A stretch of 42,459 nt of DNA from Bacteroidales bacterium KHT7 (GCA_900102385.1 FNBQ01000008.1:90546-133004), one strand, 5' to 3'. Counted from the stretch's first letter, positions 14,894 to 24,545 are shown. Numbers and translations: made by a program. The notes: generated by a model not told the origin, from the letters alone.

Positions 14894-16111
14894 TCAGAAT
14901 TTCAGAGAGAAATTGCCGGAAACATGCAGTTGCGACAGGAAGAAGACCAAGCCTTCGTAATATCTGTATTTGCCAGTTGGAGGAGCGGCATCCCACAGTT
15001 GCTGAACATATTCGCGGGCAAGTTCGCGGTCGGCTGCCGTTGATGACTTAGCCAAGGCTATCGCTCCAACGGCATTTGCGCCCATCATTCCGTGGTTGTA
15101 GTCGCCGTGAGCGTTAGAGCCGTCCCAGCCGAAGTGCGAGTGCTTGAATCCGTCTTTCTTGACGAATGTGAGCCAGTTGCGCATCACCTGCTCCTGACGC
15201 TTCTTGTCCTTTCCGCACAGATAGTAGTCCATGCCCACGTTCATAGGGCAGCGGAGGGCATCCCACATGTATATTGAAGTGTCGTAGCCGGCGTGAGGCC
15301 ATCGGTAAGGCTTTCCGCTGTACTCGCTGTAATCAGGGTAGACGCCAGTTTCGGGGTGAGCCGAATCAATCAGATGCTGTCGGGCAGCCTTTGCCGCCTT
15401 CTGCCAGAAGGCGCGGTTGTTTTTCACGCTCTTTGCCCATTTATCCAAGAAGGCAGGAAGCATGTACGACGGGTCGGTAAAGTAATGTCCGCCGCGGTCG
15501 GGAACGAAGGTAATCAGATAGTTTTCCTTGTTAAAGAGATTGTAAACACCCGTTTTCTCGCCGTCCTTGTTCATTATCTTGTCGAGGATGGCGTTGGCTT
15601 GCTCGGCATATTCAGGCGCGTTCCATCGCTCGCTGGCAAGCAGAAGGGCTGTTATGAAGTAAAGTTCGCCGTCCGATGCGTTGCTCTGACCTATGTGCTT
15701 GCCGTTGGTGTCGCATTGCCAGCAGAAGTAGCCGTCCCAAGGCGTGTCGGCGCCGTATGCCATGTGCTTTTTGCTCCAGTTCCACAGCTTGTCGAACTGC
15801 TCGCGATGGTTAAGCTGAACGCTAATCATCATGCCGTACGACATGCCCTCGGTGCGCACATCGTTGTTGCCCGTGTCCATGATGAAAGCCATTCCGTCGG
15901 CGGTTTCGTAGTAGACGCTGCGCTGTCCGTCAGCCTCGTAAAGGCTCAGGTCGCCCGGCGTGAAGAAATGCTCCCACAAGTTGTTCATGTGCTCCTGCAC
16001 CTCGCTGTCGGTCTTTCCAAGAAGTGTCTTGAAAAGATTATCGCTCTTAGCCATGCTGCCCGAAAGGAGGCAGATGGCAAGGACGATTAGTCGTGAAAAA
16101 ATCTTATTCAT
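14894..16111 (-). CDS. GH8 glycosidase, exo-oligoxylanase-like
   Basis: A 405-residue glycoside hydrolase family 8 enzyme. A signal peptide (IFSRLIVLAICLLSGSMA) points to export. The family block NDVRTEGMSYGMMISVQL carries the likely acid Glu; SNASDGELYF carries a conserved Asp. The phrasing (FDKLWNWSKKHM, WDGYFCWQCDTNGK, GGHYFTDPSYMLPAFLDKWA) is closest to reducing-end xylose-releasing exo-oligoxylanase, which trims xylo-oligosaccharides. Endo-xylanase, chitosanase or cellulase activity cannot be excluded. It is the last gene of a minus-strand series, 38 bases after the nucleotidase gene. Confidence 0.85.
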   Translation of the reverse strand: MNKIFSRLIVLAICLLSGSMAKSDNLFKTLLGKTDSEVQEHMNNLWEHFFTPGDLSLYEADGQRSVYYETADGMAFIMDTGNNDVRTEGMSYGMMISVQLNHREQFDKLWNWSKKHMAYGADTPWDGYFCWQCDTNGKHIGQSNASDGELYFITALLLASERWNAPEYAEQANAILDKIMNKDGEKTGVYNLFNKENYLITFVPDRGGHYFTDPSYMLPAFLDKWAKSVKNNRAFWQKAAKAARQHLIDSAHPETGVYPDYSEYSGKPYRWPHAGYDTSIYMWDALRCPMNVGMDYYLCGKDKKRQEQVMRNWLTFVKKDGFKHSHFGWDGSNAHGDYNHGMMGANAVGAIALAKSSTAADRELAREYVQQLWDAAPPTGKYRYYEGLVFFLSQLHVSGNFSLKF

Positions 16112-16149
16112 GTATTTTTGTGTTACTGTTAAGTATTTTGCCAGAATGA

Positions 16150-17880
16150 TTATTTTCCGAAGAGAATCTTACGGTCGCGCTCGATAGCCGGGGCAACAAT
16201 ATCCTCGGGAACGAAACGCCAGTTGTTGTTAGCCTTCGGAGAGATGTGCTTCATGTTTCGCAGTTCGTTGATGAGGCACAGACGCTGGTCGGTATCGGTG
16301 CGGAAGATGATGCGCGAGTCGATGCTGTCCTTAGGGATGCCAGCACCCTCGGTAATCAGCGCGCCGCCGCCGTTGCCGCGATACGAGTTCATCGCAACCT
16401 TGTACCACGCGTTAGGGTCGAAAGGCTTGCCGTTGCTCATTCGCAGGATTCTGATTTTCTGACCTCTCGGCTTTGTAACGTCAACCTCGTAGTCTATTCC
16501 GGCGGCTGAGTCGAAGTTGAACATCGGATTCTTCAGCCCCATGCCTCGCGTGTTGTTCGGGTTGTCGTTGAACAGAAGAATATGGTCGTCAGAGGTCTTC
16601 ATCTGGTTTGTCCATAGCGAGTAACTCATTTCCAGATGGTTGCGAATTTCTTCGCCCTTCATTCTTACAACATACAGTTTGTTTTCGTACTTGTACAGAT
16701 TAAACATATCGCACATTGTTACGATGCCCTTCTTTATTGTTGCGTTGAATCGGAGCGGAGCGTTGAACGACACGTCTGCGCCGGTTATCTTCAGTTGCAT
16801 GTTGTGTATCAGGTCGCCGAAAGCCGATGAGCCGAAATAATATTCGTACATATACATGTCAGAATCGAACTCGGCTATTTTCTCGTCTATGTATGAGTTG
16901 AGGGTGGCAACCTCGCCCGAGAAGTGCTCCATGAAGTCGCTGTCAATCTCGTAGTTAGACATGTCAACGAGCTTCGTCTCGACATGCTTGCTTACAACCT
17001 TCTTGCCGCTTATGTTCACCTTTACGGTTATCTCAGCCACGTTTTTGGCATCGTTGCCCGGATTGGCGATGTGAACGATTTTTCCGTCGGAATTTGTTAT
17101 TGTAGATTTGTAGGCGTTGTGGTCGTGTCCGTAGAAGATGAAATCGAATCCCGGAACCTGCTCGGCAACGATTTTCGTCACGTTCTCCTTGTATTCGTCG
17201 GTAACGATTCCGCCCTCAAGACCAGAGTGGAAGACGCCCACGATGATGTCGGGATTCTCGGTCTTCTTAACGATGTCGACCCATTTCTTTGCCGAACTTA
17301 CCATCTCGTCAAAGTGTATTCCCTGCCAGATATCGTGGCTCAGCCAACTTGGAATGGCAGATGTTAGCATTCCTATTACGGCGATTCTAACGCCGTCGCG
17401 CTCAATCATTATGTAGGGCGATGTGTAAGGCTTTCCGGTGGCGTCAGAAATTACGTTTGCGCCCAGAACCGGGCATTTAAGATCTGAAATCCACTTGTCG
17501 TACACCTTGTACGAAGCCTCGATGTCGTGGTTGCCGAAAGTCTCGGCATCGTATTTGAGATAGTTGATGATACTTGCCGCGATGTTTATCTCATTGGTGC
17601 GCAGATAGTTCCACAGATAGTTTGTAGGCTGTCCTTGCAGAATGTCGCCGTTGTCGAGAAGAATTAGTCGGTTACCGTATTTTTTTCGTTCGGCTCTGAC
17701 ATAGCTGCTCACTCTTGCCATAGAGCCGTGTGCATCTTCCTTGCTCAGATAGTTTTTTGGGAAGAACATTCCGTGAACATCGCTTGTTTCTACGAACTTT
17801 AGTTCGACGGTTTTATTGCCCTTTGCGCTAAGTGAGAATGATGCAGCAAACATAGTTAGCAATAATACAATTTTTTTCAT
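16150..17880 (-). CDS. 5'-nucleotidase / 2',3'-cyclic phosphodiesterase family protein
   Basis: A 576-residue metallophosphatase of the UshA/CpdB family, exported by the signal peptide MKKIVLLLTMFAASFSLSAK. N-terminal calcineurin-like motifs are all present: DVHG, DNGDILQG, GNHD, VFHSG and GHDH. The C-terminal 5'-nucleotidase domain includes FGDLIHNMQLKITGADVSF and SYRGNGGGALI. It probably hydrolyses nucleotides in the periplasm. An in-frame ATG at 17919 overlaps the previous gene; ATG 17880 is chosen because it begins the signal peptide. Confidence 0.88.
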   Translation of the reverse strand: MKKIVLLLTMFAASFSLSAKGNKTVELKFVETSDVHGMFFPKNYLSKEDAHGSMARVSSYVRAERKKYGNRLILLDNGDILQGQPTNYLWNYLRTNEINIAASIINYLKYDAETFGNHDIEASYKVYDKWISDLKCPVLGANVISDATGKPYTSPYIMIERDGVRIAVIGMLTSAIPSWLSHDIWQGIHFDEMVSSAKKWVDIVKKTENPDIIVGVFHSGLEGGIVTDEYKENVTKIVAEQVPGFDFIFYGHDHNAYKSTITNSDGKIVHIANPGNDAKNVAEITVKVNISGKKVVSKHVETKLVDMSNYEIDSDFMEHFSGEVATLNSYIDEKIAEFDSDMYMYEYYFGSSAFGDLIHNMQLKITGADVSFNAPLRFNATIKKGIVTMCDMFNLYKYENKLYVVRMKGEEIRNHLEMSYSLWTNQMKTSDDHILLFNDNPNNTRGMGLKNPMFNFDSAAGIDYEVDVTKPRGQKIRILRMSNGKPFDPNAWYKVAMNSYRGNGGGALITEGAGIPKDSIDSRIIFRTDTDQRLCLINELRNMKHISPKANNNWRFVPEDIVAPAIERDRKILFGK

Positions 17881-17905
17881 TTTTTCGCTTTTAACCTTGA
17901 TGATT

Positions 17906-18601
17906 TTATTCTGTAGCATTGTTTCGTCTTCTCTTTTTGTAGCATTTTGAGTAGTCGCACAGACCGCACGAATAGTCGAGATGCCTTACGTTTTTTCCTA
18001 TGCCTATGATGCCGCTCACCGATTTTATCGGAATCATCAGCGACGAGTCGGTGAGCCTTATGCCACACGGATTGGCGGTGGGGAAGAGCGAGAAAAGCCT
18101 TTGCTGCTCGCTTACGTGCCATCCGCAGTAGCCCGGACTGAAGCGGTTTGTGTGCTTCCATCCCGTCTTGTCGATGAAGGCTTGCAGAGCCTCTTCCATC
18201 GCATCGGCGGCTTTCTCGGCAATGATGCTGCCTATCGAGTTAGTTATGAAAATCCTAACCATATCGCCCTCGCTCTGCAACCGCTGCTGAAAATCTTCGA
18301 ATTCGTTGCCTGCCGTGGCGGTGAATATCGCAAAAGCCTCGCTGCCATTAAGTTGTCGGGCAATAATCTTACCAATGCCGAACTGGTTTCCGTTTATGCC
18401 GAGCGAGTTGTTTTCTCTGTCAACCTCGCCCTTCACGACGAAGAAACTGAACCTCGGAACGCAAATCCGTTCAATCTCGCTCATCATAACGTCTATTTCC
18501 GCCAGAACTTCATCGTCGGGAACGGACGAGCCGTAGCCCATGCTTTCTGAAATTTCGGCAGCCGATATTTTGAGTTTTGAGAATGGAACGATGCTCTCCA
18601 T
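17906..18601 (-). CDS. Stand-alone methionine synthase activation-like protein
   Basis: 231 residues resembling the SAM-binding reactivation domain of cobalamin-dependent methionine synthase (MetH C-terminal domain), but free-standing. GYCGWHVSEQQRLFSLFP and SLMIPIKSVSGIIGIG match the core block of that family. A C-terminal cysteine group (C-x2-C-x4-C in YSCGLCDYSKCYKK) may bind metal or a cluster. Such proteins occur beside corrinoid methyltransferases, as here: the next gene upstream is MtaA/CmuA-like, 4 bases away. It may reactivate a corrinoid protein encoded elsewhere. Confidence 0.75.
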   Translation of the reverse strand: MESIVPFSKLKISAAEISESMGYGSSVPDDEVLAEIDVMMSEIERICVPRFSFFVVKGEVDRENNSLGINGNQFGIGKIIARQLNGSEAFAIFTATAGNEFEDFQQRLQSEGDMVRIFITNSIGSIIAEKAADAMEEALQAFIDKTGWKHTNRFSPGYCGWHVSEQQRLFSLFPTANPCGIRLTDSSLMIPIKSVSGIIGIGKNVRHLDYSCGLCDYSKCYKKRRRNNATE

Positions 18602-18604
18602 GAT

Positions 18605-19612
18605 TTATCTGTTGAATTCCTCGACAGCCTCGTAAAAGGCGTCGATGTTTTCTATTGGAGTGTGTGGCGGAATGTCGCAGCCCGATGAGATTACGAAGTT
18701 CGGAAAATCCTTCGTAAGGTTGAGGAGTCTGAGCGTCTCAGCCTTGACCTCGGCAGCCGACTGCTGCTTGAAAACCTGAACAGGGTCGAGATTTCCCATT
18801 GCCAAGCAGTCTGACGGAACGTCGCGGCATGCCTGAACCATGTCAATCTTGTTTCCGAAGTGATATCCGGCTGCTCCGGTCTTTATCATCGCCTCGGTGC
18901 ATTGTCCGTTGTTTCCGCAGTTGTGCAGAATTACGGCAAAGCTGTCGTCCTGAACGGCGTCGATAATCTTCTTGACGTAGACCGACGACAGTTTGTAGCA
19001 GTCGTCGTTGCTCAGAAGTCCGGCGGCAGGCTCAGCCATCAGAACGCCATTTACGCCCGTAGCCTTGAGTGCCACGCAGTAGCGCAGAATGAGGTCGGTA
19101 CACTTTTCGAGCAGCGTTCGCGCCGCCTTCTCGTTTGTGTATGGCAGAACCATAATCTCGCTCATGTCGAAGAGTCTTCCTGCAAGCGAGAAAGGACCGA
19201 TGCAGCCGGCAAGAACCGGCTTATCCGAGATATTTCGGGCAGCCAGAATGTTGGCGCGCAGATATTCGGGTATTCTTCCGGCTTCGAGCGACGGAACTTC
19301 AAGACTGTCAATCTCTTGCTCGTTGCTAACAAGACGACCGTTCACGCTCGGCACTTCGTTCTCCGGAAAGATGATGTCGCTGCCGAAAGCCTCAGCCTCG
19401 ACGGTCAAGTCCATTATCACCGTTGCGGCAGCCGACGGATAGTTGTCCGACAGATATTTTATTGCCTCGTAGTGCACATTTCCGTCGCAGACAGCCTCTT
19501 TCACCGTCTTTCCAATCTTCTCGATGCCCGGGTGGGTGAGAACTGGTATTGCTATTGTCTTCTTCTGACTGATAACATTTTTTATCCAGCCAGACATATT
19601 TAGTTTAGCCAT
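18605..19612 (-). CDS. MtaA/CmuA-like (uroporphyrinogen decarboxylase-fold) methyltransferase
   Basis: 335 residues of the HemE superfamily, but not a true HemE (a proper hemE lies at 34699). HNCGNNG supplies the His-x-Cys of the zinc site typical of MtaA/CmuA methyltransferases, with a further Cys in SSGCDIPPHTP. These enzymes pass methyl groups between a corrinoid protein and a thiol or folate. The gene pairs with the activation-like protein downstream. No corrinoid-binding protein is in the window. Substrate unknown. Confidence 0.8.
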   Translation of the reverse strand: MAKLNMSGWIKNVISQKKTIAIPVLTHPGIEKIGKTVKEAVCDGNVHYEAIKYLSDNYPSAAATVIMDLTVEAEAFGSDIIFPENEVPSVNGRLVSNEQEIDSLEVPSLEAGRIPEYLRANILAARNISDKPVLAGCIGPFSLAGRLFDMSEIMVLPYTNEKAARTLLEKCTDLILRYCVALKATGVNGVLMAEPAAGLLSNDDCYKLSSVYVKKIIDAVQDDSFAVILHNCGNNGQCTEAMIKTGAAGYHFGNKIDMVQACRDVPSDCLAMGNLDPVQVFKQQSAAEVKAETLRLLNLTKDFPNFVISSGCDIPPHTPIENIDAFYEAVEEFNR

Positions 19613-19627
19613 ATTATGAAGAGCTTT

Positions 19628-20767
19628 CTATTTCGGAGCTTTGCGGTAGAGATAAACGGCGATGAAGCTGAACACCACGTTCGGAATCCATACGGCAACG
19701 ATTGGCGATGCGCCTGCATTAAGGGCAAACGACGATGAAACCGTCTGGAGCATGATGTAGGCGGCGCACAGCGCGATGCCTATTCCCAGAGCCATTCCCA
19801 TTCCGCCCTTGCGTTTCTCGGCAGAGAGCGATGCGCCCATTATTGCCATGATGATGGCTGCGAAAGGAGCGGCAAAACGCTTGTGGTATTCAATCTCGAA
19901 CGGCTGGATGTTTGAGAATCCGCGCTTGCGCTGATTGTCGATGTATTCCTTCAGCACCGGAGTGGTAAGCGTTTCTTGCTGACCCTTTGCCACCGTAAGG
20001 TCGTTAGGTTCGATTTTGATGATTGAATCCATCTTCGAGCCTGTGGTTATCTTCTCGCGCATTCCCTTCATGTCGCGAATCTTGTAGTCGCGGATAATCC
20101 AGTGGTAGCGTGTTTCTGAAAGCGTATCGTACTCAATGCTCGTGGCGGTGAGGTGCGACACCACCTTCTTGCCCTCAATCTTGTCGAGGCAGAAGTGGTA
20201 TCCTGTGCGCGTGCGAAGGTCGTAACTCTCGATATATGCAATAACGCCCGAGTCTACCTGAAGCTGTACGTTGCTCGCGCCGGTTATGATGTGCTTCTTG
20301 CTCTTGTACTTACTCTCGAACTTTATTCGCGTAACGTTTCCCTTCGGGATGACGAACGCGCCGAGATAGAACGACAGTCCGCCGATGATGATGGCAGATA
20401 TGATGTAAGGTCTGAGCAGACGCTTGAAACTCATTCCCGTACTCATCATGGCAATGATTTCGGAGCGGTCGGCAAGCTTGGTGGTAAACAGAATTACCGC
20501 CAGGAACACGAACAACTGGCTGAACAGGTTGGAGTAGAAGGGGATGAAACTGAAATAGTAGTCGAAGATAATAGCCTTCCACGGCGCATTCTTTGCCATG
20601 AAGTTGTCGAGGTTCTCGTTGAAGTCGAACACCACGGCAATGGATATGATGAGTGCCAATGACACGAAGTAAGTGCCAAGGAACTGCTTGATGATGTAGC
20701 GGTCTATCTTGCCGACAACGGGGTTGTCGATGAATATCTTTACAAGAAATTGCTTGATTTTCTTCAT
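19628..20767 (-). CDS. LptF/LptG-family permease
   Basis: A 379-residue inner-membrane protein of the YjgP/YjgQ family that with LptB pulls lipopolysaccharide from the inner membrane. It has an N-terminal coupling helix, two or three N-terminal membrane segments (FLGTYFVSLALIISIAVVF, LFSQLFVFLAVILFT, ISAIIIGGLSFYLGAFVIP), a periplasmic beta-jellyroll region and three C-terminal segments. Lies directly after tgt on the minus strand, a pairing usual in Bacteroidales. Whether it is F or G cannot be told. Confidence 0.9.
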   Translation of the reverse strand: MKKIKQFLVKIFIDNPVVGKIDRYIIKQFLGTYFVSLALIISIAVVFDFNENLDNFMAKNAPWKAIIFDYYFSFIPFYSNLFSQLFVFLAVILFTTKLADRSEIIAMMSTGMSFKRLLRPYIISAIIIGGLSFYLGAFVIPKGNVTRIKFESKYKSKKHIITGASNVQLQVDSGVIAYIESYDLRTRTGYHFCLDKIEGKKVVSHLTATSIEYDTLSETRYHWIIRDYKIRDMKGMREKITTGSKMDSIIKIEPNDLTVAKGQQETLTTPVLKEYIDNQRKRGFSNIQPFEIEYHKRFAAPFAAIIMAIMGASLSAEKRKGGMGMALGIGIALCAAYIMLQTVSSSFALNAGASPIVAVWIPNVVFSFIAVYLYRKAPK

Positions 20768-20798
20768 CTTTTCCTAAATCATCCCTGAAAAATACGTT

Positions 20799-21929
20799 TT
20801 ACAGGCGTGTTGAGATGCGTTTCATCGTTGCTGCCTTCCACGAAGTGAAGTCGCCTGCTATGATGTGCTGGCGAGCCTCGCCTACAAGCCACAGGTAGAA
20901 TGCAAGATTGTGGATTGATGCAATCTGCAAGGCCAAGAGTTCCTGTGCGTGGAACAGGTGGCGCAGATAAGCCTTTGTGTAGGCTGTATCAACGTATGAT
21001 GCTCCGTTCTCCTCGATAGGCGAGAAGTCGAACTCCCACTTCTTGTTCTTCATGTTTATGATGCCGTCTTTTGTGAAGAGCATACCGTTTCGGCCGTTTC
21101 GGGTAGGCATAACGCAGTCGAACATATCAACTCCGCGCTCAATGCCTTCGAGAATATTCATCGGAGTGCCCACGCCCATAAGGTAGCGTGGCTTGTCCTT
21201 TGGCAGGATCTCGTTCACAACCTCAATCATCTCGTACATAACCTCGGTAGGCTCGCCCACGGCAAGACCGCCGATGGCGTTACCCTCGGCATTCTTCGAT
21301 GCTATGTACTCCGCGCTCTGCTTGCGCAGGTCGGTATATGTGCAGCCCTGAACTATCGGGAACAGAGCCTGACTGTAGCCGTACTTAGGTTCAGTCTCGT
21401 TGAATCTCTTGATACATCTGTCGAGCCAGCGGTGAGTCATCTCCATCGACTTCTTTGCGTAGTTGAAGTCGGCTGTTCCCGGCGTACACTCGTCGAGAGC
21501 CATCATTATGTCGGCTCCGATGGTGCGCTCAATGTCCATTACGCGCTCGGGGCTGAAGAAGTGCTTGCTTCCGTCAATGTGCGAGCGGAATTCGCATCCT
21601 TCCTCCTTCAGTTTTCTGATGCCGCTGAGCGAGAAGACCTGAAAGCCGCCGCTGTCGGTAAGCATAGGCTTGTCGAAGCCGTTGAACTTGTGCAGACCGC
21701 CTGCCTTCTCGAGCACCTCGAGTCCCGGACGGAGATAGAGGTGGTATGTGTTTCCGAGGATAATCTGCGCCTTCACGTCGTCCTTAACCTCGTGCATGTG
21801 AACGCCTTTTACCGAACCGCATGTGCCCACCGGCATGAATATCGGAGTCTCAATCTGTCCGTGGTCGGTTGTTATGAGTCCTGCTCTCGCATTTGACTTA
21901 GAATCTGTATGCTGAAGTTGAAATGTCAT
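20799..21929 (-). CDS. tgt: tRNA-guanine transglycosylase
   Basis: A 376-residue enzyme that swaps guanine-34 of certain tRNAs for preQ1 or queuine in queuosine formation. Active-site signatures are intact: LTDSGGFQVFSL (Asp nucleophile/base region), VQGCTY, GGLAVGEP and MPTRNGRNGMLF. The usual zinc motif C-x-C-x2-C before the IHNL histidine is not present: the stretch reads ENGASYVDTAYTKAYLRH. Related Bacteroidales enzymes may share this. Placed between lon and the permease gene, 7 bases from lon. Confidence 0.94.
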   Translation of the reverse strand: MTFQLQHTDSKSNARAGLITTDHGQIETPIFMPVGTCGSVKGVHMHEVKDDVKAQIILGNTYHLYLRPGLEVLEKAGGLHKFNGFDKPMLTDSGGFQVFSLSGIRKLKEEGCEFRSHIDGSKHFFSPERVMDIERTIGADIMMALDECTPGTADFNYAKKSMEMTHRWLDRCIKRFNETEPKYGYSQALFPIVQGCTYTDLRKQSAEYIASKNAEGNAIGGLAVGEPTEVMYEMIEVVNEILPKDKPRYLMGVGTPMNILEGIERGVDMFDCVMPTRNGRNGMLFTKDGIINMKNKKWEFDFSPIEENGASYVDTAYTKAYLRHLFHAQELLALQIASIHNLAFYLWLVGEARQHIIAGDFTSWKAATMKRISTRL

Positions 21930-21936
21930 CTTTTAG

Positions 21937-24420
21937 TTAATTCTCCTTTTTTGTCTCTTCCTTTATCGAAAGGTCGAGCGGATTGTTTACCTTGGTTTTC
22001 AGAAGTGCGATGTCAAGAACCTCCATTACGTTAGTAACGTAGTGGAATGTAACGCCCTTCAAGTATATCTCTGGAATAGCCTCGATGTTGCGGCGGTTGT
22101 CCTCGCAGATAACGATGTCGGTGATGCCTGCTCGCTTGGCTGCCAGAATCTTCTCTTTTATTCCGCCTACCGGGAGTACTTTTCCGCGGAGCGTAATCTC
22201 GCCGGTCATGGCAATCTTGGCGCGAACCTTACGCTGTGTAAGAGCCGATGCCAAAGAAGTGGCGATGGTTATTCCGGCAGAAGGACCGTCTTTTGGCGTT
22301 GCGCCTTCAGGAACGTGTATGTGAATGTTCCAGTTGTCGAAGATGCGCTGGTCTATGCCAATCTGCTCGGCGTGAGCCTTGATGTATTCGAGAGCCAGAA
22401 CGGCCGATTCCTTCATCACGTCGCCGAGGTTTCCGGTGAGTGTGAGCTTGCCCTGCTTGCCCTTGCTGAGCGATGTCTCGACAAACAGAATCTCGCCGCC
22501 TACGCTTGTCCATGCCAGACCCGTAACTACGCCGGCATATTCGTTGCCCTGATATTTGTCGCGGTTCATCTCGTCGCTTCCCAGATAATCCTTCAGGTCG
22601 GCAATCTTAACGGTCTTTACAGCCTCGTCGCCGTCCTTGGCAATCTGCACGGCAATCTTTCTGAATACCTGCTTTATCATCTTGTCGAGTTTTCGCACTC
22701 CGCTCTCGCGAGTGTAGTTCTCGATGATGTATTCGAGTGCCGACTTGTCTATCTTCAGTTTCTCGTATTCCGTAAGGCCGAGTTCTTCCTTAGCCTTAGG
22801 GATGAGGTGACGCTTTGCAATCTCGAGTTTCTCCTCGGTTATGTATCCGCTCACCTCGATAAGCTCCATACGGTCGAGCAGCGGACCCGGAATTGTGCTG
22901 ATGTTGTTTGCCGTGGCTATGAACATCACGTTGCTCAGGTCGTAGTCGATGTCGAGATAGTTATCGTGGAACGCCTTGTTCTGCTCTGGGTCGAGAACTT
23001 CGAGAAGGGCTGACGATGGGTCGCCGTTCACCGTGTTCTGCGTAATCTTGTCAATCTCGTCGAGAATGAAGACCGGATTGTCCGAGCCAGCCTTCTGGAT
23101 GCCCTTGATTATTCGTCCCGGCATTGCGCCCAGATATGTGCGGCGGTGTCCGCGTATTTCAGACTCGTCGTGCAAGCCGCCGAGCGAGATGCGGACGTAC
23201 TTGCGCTTCAGAGCCTCGGCAACAGAGCGTCCGAGCGAAGTCTTACCAACTCCCGGAGGACCGTAAAGGCAGATGATTGGCGATTTGAGGTCGCCGCGCA
23301 GTTTCAGAACCGCCAAGTGCTCTATTATTCTCTCCTTAACCTTCTCCATGCCGTAGTGGTCTTTGTCGAGCACCTTCTCGGCATTCTTCAGGTTGGTGTT
23401 GTCCTTGGTGAATGTCTTCCACGGCAGACTCAAAACCGTCTGGAGGTAGGTGTACTGTATGTTGTAGTCTGGCGACTGCGGATTGAGGCGTTCGAGCTTG
23501 CTTGCCTCGCGCTCTACAATCTCGCGAACCTCGTCGTCGAACTTCTTTTCTGCTATTTTCTCTCTGAGTTTCTCAAGCTCTATGTCCTCAGAGTTTCCCA
23601 GTTCGTTTAGGATGTTCTTCATCTGCTGGTGCAGGAAGTACTCCTTCTGCTGCTGGTTGATGTCCTCGCGTGTCTTAGACTGAATCTTGTTCTTTATGCT
23701 GGCGAGCTGAATCTCGCGGCTGAGTATAGACATCAGACTGATGGCGCGCTTCTTCAGAGAAGGCTCTTTGAGCAGCGTAATCTTGTCGGCGATAGGGAAC
23801 AGAAGGTTTGTGCAGATGAAGTTAATCATCGTCTTGCTTCTGTCGTCGGTCGAGTTTCTGATGGCGAAGGCAATTTCAGGATTGTTCTGTGTCTCCTGAA
23901 TGTATGTGATGGTGCGCTCGCGGCAGCTGTCGAACACAGCCTTGTATTCGTCCTCGTCCTCGATAGGCTCTTCGTTCTTGTTCACCACCTTGCCTCTCAG
24001 AAACGGCTCTGTGGCTGTAAGCTCCTGAAGTTCAACCGCGCTGTAAGCCTGAAGGATTACGGTTGTGGAGTTGTCGGGCATATCGAGTATGCGAAGCACC
24101 TTGGCGAGCACTCCTATGGTGTACAGATCGTCAAACTGCGGTTCGTCTGTATCTGGTGATTTCTGGCAGAAGGTTGCGATGAACTCGTTTGTCTTCTCTG
24201 CCTTCTTAACAAGTTTAAGTGTCGAAGGGCGTCCCACGGTTACCGGTGTCACCACGCCGGGAAAGAGCACCATGTTGCGCATCGGGAGGATTGGCACCTC
24301 GCCTTCAAAGTCAAAGTTGGTAGTTCTTTCAACATTTATTGCTCCGTCTGATATGATGGAAATGCTTGCTGGATGAGAGTCCGATTCCATCTGGAAAATA
24401 TCGTCAATCAATTTCTTCAT
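21937..24420 (-). CDS. lon: ATP-dependent protease La (Lon)
   Basis: An 827-residue cytosolic AAA+ serine protease that removes damaged and regulatory proteins. N-terminal substrate-binding domain (PILPMRNMVLFPGVVTPVTV), Walker A GPPGVGKTSLG, Walker B VFILDEIDK, and the catalytic Ser-Lys dyad in PKDGPSAG and GGIKEKILAA. Complete length. A -7-like box lies 65 bases upstream on the minus strand. It heads the minus-strand series lon-tgt-permease-methyltransferase-activation protein-nucleotidase-GH8. Confidence 0.97.
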   Translation of the reverse strand: MKKLIDDIFQMESDSHPASISIISDGAINVERTTNFDFEGEVPILPMRNMVLFPGVVTPVTVGRPSTLKLVKKAEKTNEFIATFCQKSPDTDEPQFDDLYTIGVLAKVLRILDMPDNSTTVILQAYSAVELQELTATEPFLRGKVVNKNEEPIEDEDEYKAVFDSCRERTITYIQETQNNPEIAFAIRNSTDDRSKTMINFICTNLLFPIADKITLLKEPSLKKRAISLMSILSREIQLASIKNKIQSKTREDINQQQKEYFLHQQMKNILNELGNSEDIELEKLREKIAEKKFDDEVREIVEREASKLERLNPQSPDYNIQYTYLQTVLSLPWKTFTKDNTNLKNAEKVLDKDHYGMEKVKERIIEHLAVLKLRGDLKSPIICLYGPPGVGKTSLGRSVAEALKRKYVRISLGGLHDESEIRGHRRTYLGAMPGRIIKGIQKAGSDNPVFILDEIDKITQNTVNGDPSSALLEVLDPEQNKAFHDNYLDIDYDLSNVMFIATANNISTIPGPLLDRMELIEVSGYITEEKLEIAKRHLIPKAKEELGLTEYEKLKIDKSALEYIIENYTRESGVRKLDKMIKQVFRKIAVQIAKDGDEAVKTVKIADLKDYLGSDEMNRDKYQGNEYAGVVTGLAWTSVGGEILFVETSLSKGKQGKLTLTGNLGDVMKESAVLALEYIKAHAEQIGIDQRIFDNWNIHIHVPEGATPKDGPSAGITIATSLASALTQRKVRAKIAMTGEITLRGKVLPVGGIKEKILAAKRAGITDIVICEDNRRNIEAIPEIYLKGVTFHYVTNVMEVLDIALLKTKVNNPLDLSIKEETKKEN

Positions 24421-24484
24421 AATTCTGGTATAGAAAATACTTAATTTTGATTTCTGCCCTCGACAAGGGCTGAGAAATGCGGTG

Positions 24485-24492
24485 CAAATGTA
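24485..24492 (-). promoter_or_regulatory. Likely -7 box for lon
   Basis: Minus strand TACATTTG, about 65 bases before the lon ATG and divergent from the trmN6 promoter. No clear TTTG box at the expected distance. Confidence 0.45.
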
Positions 24493-24545
24493 GTAAAAAC
24501 AGAAGAAATAATAATATTTTTGTGCGTGAATTTAAGCCAAAGTAG

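Noticed and set aside
15293-16090. Plus-strand open frame opposite the GH8 gene
   Set aside because: The GH8 protein on the other strand is complete and convincing; the plus frame has no recognisable motif.
18605-19612. Second uroporphyrinogen decarboxylase (hemE)
   Set aside because: The zinc-type HNC motif and its neighbour indicate an MtaA/CmuA-like methyltransferase; the true hemE with MRQAGR is at 34699.
22042-23013. Plus-strand open frame opposite lon
   Set aside because: Shadow of a conserved lon gene; composition is not protein-like.
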